A stretch of DNA of 64,000 nucleotides from Apostichopus japonicus (lineage: Eukaryota; Echinodermata; Holothuroidea; Aspidochirotida; Stichopodidae), in NCBI RefSeq assembly GCF_037975245.1, contig NC_092561.1, positions 19,155,508-19,219,507 on the forward strand, in the 5' to 3' direction. Position numbers and translations under genes: made by a program. The notes below the pieces were generated by a model. That model was not told where the DNA came from. It worked only from the letters and a program-made list of their open reading frames with translations, and did no database searches. Below are positions 58,370 to 64,000 of the stretch, piece after piece. Each line of letters opens with the position of its first letter. Within the stretch, counting starts at the first letter, position 1.

Positions 58370-59118
58370 CTGTAGTACAAGTGAGAAACATGCTAGTTGT
58401 TCGAAAGAGACTTATGTATGACACGTGATGTTCGGTTTCCAATTCTAAAACCCAAATTATTTAATATCAATATCAGGGTATGCATGAAGAAAGTGAAATG
58501 AAAGATTTTTTTTTAACTGTGGTACAAAGTTTTAAGATTTACAGTAGTTACTGTAAACGCTGTGTGAATCGGCTGATACTTTCGTCATTGCAGATTTAGA
58601 CAACGTCATACAAAATATGTCATAATATGTTTCAAACCTTTGTCTGCCCTGTATGCTATAAACCTTGTCTAATATTGTATTTCACTGTGTAGGTTTGTTA
58701 ATTGTTTACAATATATATTGTTGTCCCATATAGTAATATTCAGAGGCTGATAATTATGTTCTAACGACGGAATGCTTTAATTGTAAAATGATCTCCAAAT
58801 TGTCAACTAAATTTTAATAGAAGCAATTTGTATGTGAGATTTGAAGAAAACAAACGTAGGTACTGAATATTCAAACTAACGTTCAGCAACAACGATTACT
58901 ATTGGGCTACGACTTTGCTAATAAAAGCAGAAATATAGTAGAATTTCATTAAGTAAAAGTTCATCATTAATTAGCACAGCGTCTAGTTTCTGCGCTGTGT
59001 GTAGATGACAATGAGAGCATTTTCAATACAATCTGTAAATTCAGAGCCTCGTTTTTTCCTTTTATCCATAGACTTAAGAGACAAACAAAGAGTCTTGTAT
59101 TCTATTTGCTGCAAAAAC

Positions 59119-59244
59119 CTTGACATGAAGATCCATTTCTTTGATATCCAGAAAAACATTCACAGTTGTATGATCCGGGTGTATTCACGCAGTAGCCATT
59201 GTTTAAGTTGCAATTGTGTAGATTTAGTCCGCATTCGTCAATAT
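59119..59244 (-). CDS. Gene 4 exon K2: cbEGF repeat
   Basis: [39 protein letters not shown]; donor GTTTTTGC. Differs from K1 at several residues (Tyr for Phe, Gln for His), so the K exons are already diverging. Confidence 0.84.
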
Positions 59245-59387
59245 CTGTCAATTTAGATTCAAGAATATGATATGAGAGATCAATAAATGAACCATTTTGA
59301 ATCATCGTTATTGTGTTATTAAAATATATCTGGTTAGACAGTAGGAAGCTTCTATTACTTCGTTCAAGTCATTGGCCCAGTCATGTA

Positions 59388-59419
<32 letters not shown>

Positions 59420-60063
59420 CATTTGCTCTAGTAGATACAAGATCCTCAAATGCCCCAAGTACGAAGGCAAACACACATGGAAGTCTACAACGTTATGAGT
59501 AACGAGTAAAAGTAGAATACCCTTTGGTATGAGTAACGAGTGAAAAGCTCTCAGTGTGAGGTAGAGTGCTTTACATTTGCTATTGAATCTATACTAGATC
59601 CTCAAATGTCCCCAGTACGATATCGAACACAGGAGGAAGTCTACAACATTATGAGTACGAGTACAAATAGAATACCCTTTGGTATGAGTAACGAGCACAA
59701 AGTCATTAAGAGGACTTAATTTTGCTGGAGTATAAATACTAATATAAAGATATCCCTATACTATCCACGAGAAATGGGTACATGCCACCTTGCTAGGATA
59801 CTAGTACCACTATACGGACCCTACTGCTAGTCTGCTTTAGGCTACTATGCTCCGCTTACAAACTTTGTGTTTTGATTTTGACTCAGTTTGTCCCTGAGAC
59901 CTCTAAAGGTCAAGGTTTAAAACAATGTATATATTTTGTGTCCAATTCAACCAGTTATTGAAAGAAACGACCTTGCAATACAAAGAAGAGGTAGGTCTTA
60001 AGGGCGTCAATTGTTTTGTATGACTGAAAGCAAGTCAAGTTTCCTTTAATTCGTCTGAGAATG

Positions 60064-61150
60064 TTTTTTTTTTAATTTTTATGACATACATACAGGCAAA
60101 TACAAGAAAAACTATTTCAACCCATCGGCAAAGTACAAATTACTGGGATACTCTTCTTAACAATTGTAATGTCCAAAAACTATATTTCAAAACCTAATAG
60201 ATTAGACCACGGCTGCCAATATCTCTCCCAAATATTTAATTTCATACTTTGCTGAAAAATATGATAGTTAATTTTGAAGTAATATTTTAAATATTCTAGT
60301 AAGGAACGAGCTGATGGTATTTTCTTCATCAGTTTGAATTAAAAATATGATAATTTACTAATATTATTATTAAGTTTAACTCGCAGGAAAATCCCCACCA
60401 AAGAGAACAATATACGTATTATTCAAATCTATCTTAATTCCCACGTTTCAAACCGATTATGTAAATACTTCCAAATCATTCTAACAAAACTACAATCATA
60501 AAACATATGTTGGATTGTTTCCGTGTTAATGCCACAAAAATTACAAAGACTGTTATCTATGACATTTATAATATTAAGGTATTTCTTAGTAGGGATGATC
60601 CTGTGAAGAATTATTCTATATTGAAACCACCTTAGTTGTACGTGATTTATACAACGATATGGAACTGAGCAGTATAAAGACCAAGAATCCTCTAAAACAC
60701 TCAGGGTCTCACACCATTTTATATAAGATTTATGTTTAATGCCTGTCGAGTTCAACATTTTGTCATAGACAGACTTACAGAACAAGCTACTGTCACAAAA
60801 TGTAACATTAACAAGATTATTTACTGGATTATCATGCTTATAATAGATATTTTTTTTAAAAATCGTTCCACGAGGATCTTATTGAAGCAATTATACTGTT
60901 ATATTCAAGAACGTTACACGCAACAGAAAAAACTTTAACAAAGAGGTCAAAATTTTAGAAAGAACCTTTCTCGTTAATCAAATCATTGATAAAAATAATT
61001 CCTATCTCAATCCAGTGGCGATAGCATACAGGCCTATCATCAACCAAAAAAGAGCTATTGTTCCAAATTGGATGGCTAAGAATTAAAGAATTATTGTTTA
61101 AAGCGTCAGGATGGCTTACATTTTGAAAGAAACAATGGAATACTATCATA
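60064..61150 (-). mobile_element. Tx1-like L1 fragment in 3-kb repeat, copy 2
   Basis: A longer uninterrupted frame than copy 1 (60429-60785), encoding SVLEDSWSLYCSVP, VQLRWFQYR, the CCHC-type LCNFCGINTETIQHMFYDC and WKYLHNRF. Otherwise the same fragment, with the same tail junction after cgtctgaga. Confidence 0.8.
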
Positions 61151-61346
61151 TGCGTCGCACTGTCTGAACGATGGCCTTTAAACCACGTTTGTTTCGACAA
61201 TATGACCTACGAATACTATCATAGATGTAGCTGTGTCTGAACCATTGCTCTAAAACCACGTTCTATAATCGTGTTTCGTTACTCCATTTATTTACTTCCA
61301 GTGTCTTGGTATATGTACTTTGCGAAAATAGCATAGATCAACTTGC

Positions 61347-61472
61347 CTATGCACTGTTCTCCGTCCCACTGGTAACCTGTTATACATTGGCATTCATAGA
61401 AACCTACAGTGTTGACGCAAACTGTATTCGGTACGCTACAGTTGTATCTACCATTCTGGCATTCATCGACAT
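61347..61472 (-). CDS. Gene 4 exon G3: cbEGF repeat with GC donor
   Basis: [38 protein letters not shown]; donor G|GCAAGT. Same protein sequence as G2. Confidence 0.86.
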
Positions 61473-62219
61473 CTGTAGTACAAGTGAGAAACATGCTAGT
61501 TGTTCGAAAGATATTTATGTATGACACGTGATGTTCGGTTTCCAATTCCAAACCCAAATTATTTAATATCAATATCAGGGTATGCATGAAGAAAGTAAAA
61601 TGAAAGATTTGTTTTAACTGTGGTACAAAGTTTTAAGATTTACAGTAGTTACTGTAAACGCTGTGTGAATCGGCTGATACTTTCGTCATTGCAGATTTAG
61701 ACAACGTCATACAAAATATGTCATAATATGTTTCAAACCTTTGTCTGCCCTGTATGCTATAAACCTTGTCTAATATTGTATTTCACTGTGTAGGTTTGTT
61801 AATTGTTTACAATATATATTGTTGTCCCATATAGTAATATTCAGAGGCTGATAATTATGTTATTACGGCGGAATGCTTTAGTTGTAAAATGATCTCCAAA
61901 TTGTCAACTAAATGTTAATAGAAGCAATTTGTATGTGAGATTTGAAGAAAACAAACGCAGGTACTGAATATTAAAACTAACGTTCAGCAACAACGATTAG
62001 TATTGGGCTACGACTTTGCTAATAAAAGCAGAAATATAGTAGAATTTCATTAAGTAAAAGTTCATCATTAATTAGCACGACGTCTAGTTTCTGCGCTGTG
62101 TGTAGATGACAATGAGAGCATTTTCAATACAATCTGTAAATTCAGAGCCTCGTTTTTTCCTTCTATCCATAGACTTAAGAGACATACAAAGAGTCTTGTA
62201 TTCTATTTGCTGCAAAAAC

Positions 62220-62345
62220 CTTGACATGAAGATCCATTTCTTTGATATCCAGAAAAACATTCACAGTTGAATGATCCAGGTGTATTCACGCAGTAGCCAT
62301 CGTTTAAGTTGCAATTGTGTAGATTTAGTCCGCATTCGTCAATAT
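62220..62345 (-). CDS. Gene 4 exon K3: cbEGF repeat
   Basis: [29 protein letters not shown]; donor GTTTTTGC. Closer to K1 than to K2, so the order of duplication is not simply neighbour from neighbour. Confidence 0.84.
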
Positions 62346-62492
62346 CTGTCAATTCAGATTCCAAAAATATGATATAAGGGGATCAATAAATAATCGTTAT
62401 TGTGTTATTACAACATATCTGGTTAGACAGTAGGAAGCTTCTATTACTTCGTTCAGTCATTGGGCCAGATATGTACTACGAAGACAACATTA

Positions 62493-62494
<2 letters not shown>

Positions 62495-62537
<43 letters not shown>
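62495..62537. repeat. (TA)n microsatellite
   Basis: TA tract in copy 3 of the 3-kb repeat; shorter in copy 1 (about 56408-56424). Confidence 0.93.
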
Positions 62538-62540
<3 letters not shown>

Positions 62541-63102
62541 TAAGAAGACAAATAGAATACCCCTTGGTATGAGTAACGAGTATAAAGCTCTCAGTGTGAG
62601 TTAGAGTACTTACATTTGCTATTGAATCTATACTAGATCCTCAAATGTCCCCATTACGAGTGCGAACACACGAGGAAGTCTACAACATTATGAGTACGAG
62701 TACAAATAGAATACCCTTTGGTATGAGAAACGAGTACAAAGTCAAAGAGGACTTAATTTTGCTGGAGTATAGATACTAATACAAAGATATCCCTATACTA
62801 TGCACGAGAAATGAGTACAAGCTGCCTTGCTAGAATACTAGTACCACTATACGGACCCTACTGCTAGTCTGCTTTAGGCTACTATACTCCGCTTACAAAC
62901 ATTGTGTTTCGTTTTTGACTCAGTTTGTCCCTGAGACCTCTAAAGGTCAAGGTTTAAAACAATGTATATATTTTGTGTCCAATTCAACTTATTATTGAAA
63001 GAAACTGCCTTGGAATACAAAGAAGAGGTAGGTCTTAAGGCCGTCAATTGTTTTGTATGACTGAAAGCAAGTCAAGTTTCCTTTTGTTCGTCTGAGAATT
63101 TT

Positions 63103-64000
63103 TTTTTTTTTAAATTATTATGACATATACATACAGGCAAATACAAGAAAAACTATTTCAACCCATCGGCAAAGTACAAATTACTGGGATACTCTTCTTA
63201 ATAATTGTAATGTCCAAAAACTATATTTCAAAACCTAATAGATTAGACCACGGCTGCCAATATCTCTCCCAAATATTTAATTTCATACTTTGCTGAAAAA
63301 TATGATAGTTAATTTTGAAGTAATATTTTAAATATTCTAGTAAAGAACGAGCTGATGGTATTTTCTTCGTCAGTTTTGAATTAAAAATATGATAATTTAC
63401 TAATATTATTATTAAGTTTAACTCGCAGGAAAATCCCCACCAAAGAGAACAATATACGTATTATTCAAATCTATCATAATTCCCGCGTTTTCAAACCGAT
63501 TATGTAAATACTTCCAAATCATTCTAACAAAACTACAATCATAAAACATATGATGGATTGTTTCCGTGTCAATGCCACAAAAAGTACAAAGACTGTTATA
63601 TATGACATTTATAATATTAAGGTATTTCTTAGTAGGGATGATCCTGTGAAGAATTATTCTGTATTGTAACCACCTTAGTTGTACGTCATTTGTACAACGG
63701 AATGGAACTGAGCAGTATAAAGACCAAGAATCCTCTAAAACACTCAGGGTCTCACACCATTTTGTATAAGATTTATGTTTAATGCCTGTCGAGTTCAACA
63801 TTTTGTCGTAGACAGACTTACAACACAAGCTACTATCACAAAGTCTAATATATACAAAACTATTTTCTATTTACTGGATTATCAAGCTTATAAGAGATTT
63901 TTAAACTCGCTTCCACGAGAACTTATTGAAGCAATTATACCGTAATATTCAAGAACATTACACGCAACAGAAAAAACTTTAACAAAGAGGTCAAAATTAT
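63103..64000 (-). mobile_element. Tx1-like L1 fragment in 3-kb repeat, copy 3 (cut by window)
   Basis: Minus-strand L1 3' end. Best-preserved frame of the family (63418-63828): VQLRWLQYRIILHRIIPTKK, LCTFCGIDTETIHHMFYDC, WKYLHNRFENAG, LFGGDF. Poly-A tail at 63103-63112 on the minus strand. Confidence 0.8.

Larger units (their letters stand above)
55530..58515. repeat. 3-kb internal repeat, copy 1
   Basis: Opens with actgtggtacaaagttttaa, which recurs at 58516 and 61616. In order it holds exon K1, a TA tract, a gagtacgagtacaaatagaa repeat region, the L1 fragment, a minisatellite unit and exon G2. Spacing to copy 2 is about 2.99 kb and to copy 3 about 3.10 kb. Confidence 0.88.
58516..61615. repeat. 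3-kb internal repeat, copy 2
   Basis: Same order as copy 1, with exons K2 and G3. The extra length comes mainly from a different TA/gagtacgag region near 59390-59710, where a ~150-bp segment is locally doubled. Confidence 0.88.
44108..64000. repeat. Tandem paralogue unit 4 (incomplete)
   Basis: Fourth unit, at least 19.9 kb and running off the window. It carries gene 4, the most exon-rich member, which contains an internal ~3-kb tandem triplication starting near 55530, 58516 and 61615. No exon N is seen before the window ends, so the 5' end of gene 4 lies beyond 64000. Confidence 0.85.
48409..64000 (-). other. Predicted gene 4: long multi-EGF protein, 5' end outside window
   Basis: Exons in transcript order: K3, G3, K2, G2, K1, J, I, H, D, G1, F, E2, E1, S, T, all phase 1-1: at least fourteen cbEGF repeats plus the hevein-like end. 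NLHNC-type (K, J, I, D, F) and QNG-type (G, H) repeats mostly alternate, so the unit of growth seems to be an EGF pair. The K-G pairs lie in a 3-kb triplication that also carries an L1 fragment. Exon N has not been reached by 64000. Confidence 0.7.
61616..64000. repeat. 3-kb internal repeat, copy 3 (cut by window)
   Basis: Holds exon K3, a TA tract (62495-62537) and the L1 fragment to the window end. A fourth G exon would be expected just beyond 64000. Confidence 0.85.

Overview
This is intron-rich, AT-rich animal DNA, most likely from a marine invertebrate. Evidence: (i) about 47 short minus-strand exons, nearly all of 123-129 nt, with splice sites and phase 1-1, most encoding one calcium-binding EGF-like (cbEGF) repeat; (ii) non-LTR retrotransposons of the CR1/L2 and Tx1-like L1 types, tRNA- and U2 snRNA-derived SINEs; (iii) abundant microsatellites. 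No phylum can be fixed from the sequence. There are no bacterial genes, operons, CRISPR arrays or complete genes with a visible promoter.

Layout. The window is a tandem array of four paralogous loci, all on the minus strand, so each reads from high to low coordinates. The same flanking DNA restarts near 1, 16836, 31291 and 44108. A complete locus has, in transcript order: exon N (141 nt, unknown 3-Cys module), alternating cbEGF exons (classes I, H, D, G, F), a tandemly amplified cbEGF exon (class E), a last cbEGF exon (class S), and terminal exon T, a hevein-like Cys-rich module ending CVDYRT-I/K-stop. Gene 1 (2430-11509) has 10 intact EGF exons, gene 2 (19063-28384) has 12, gene 3 (35868-41194) has 4, and gene 4 (48409 to beyond 64000) has at least 14. 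Class E is present 5, 7, 1 and 2 times. In gene 4 a ~3-kb block holding two EGF exons and a retrotransposon fragment is triplicated. Signal-peptide exons were not found. The products are inferred to be secreted or extracellular-matrix-type multi-EGF proteins.

Mobile DNA dates the array. Gene 1 alone carries a U2 snRNA-headed SINE (empty sites in the other copies), a CR1/L2-like LINE with an open reverse-transcriptase frame, a LINE tail grown into a 957-bp perfect (TAGA)n array, and a TTAA-flanked foldback element. Gene 1 lacks the Tx1-like L1 fragment shared by genes 2, 3 and 4. Genes 2 and 3 are linked by a nearly identical 12.8-kb duplication upstream of exon N.

The most unusual observations are the U2-headed SINE family, the exon-number variation between neighbouring paralogues, the GC-AG introns conserved after class G and H exons, and the terminal hevein-like module. 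Functions are inferred from domain type only.
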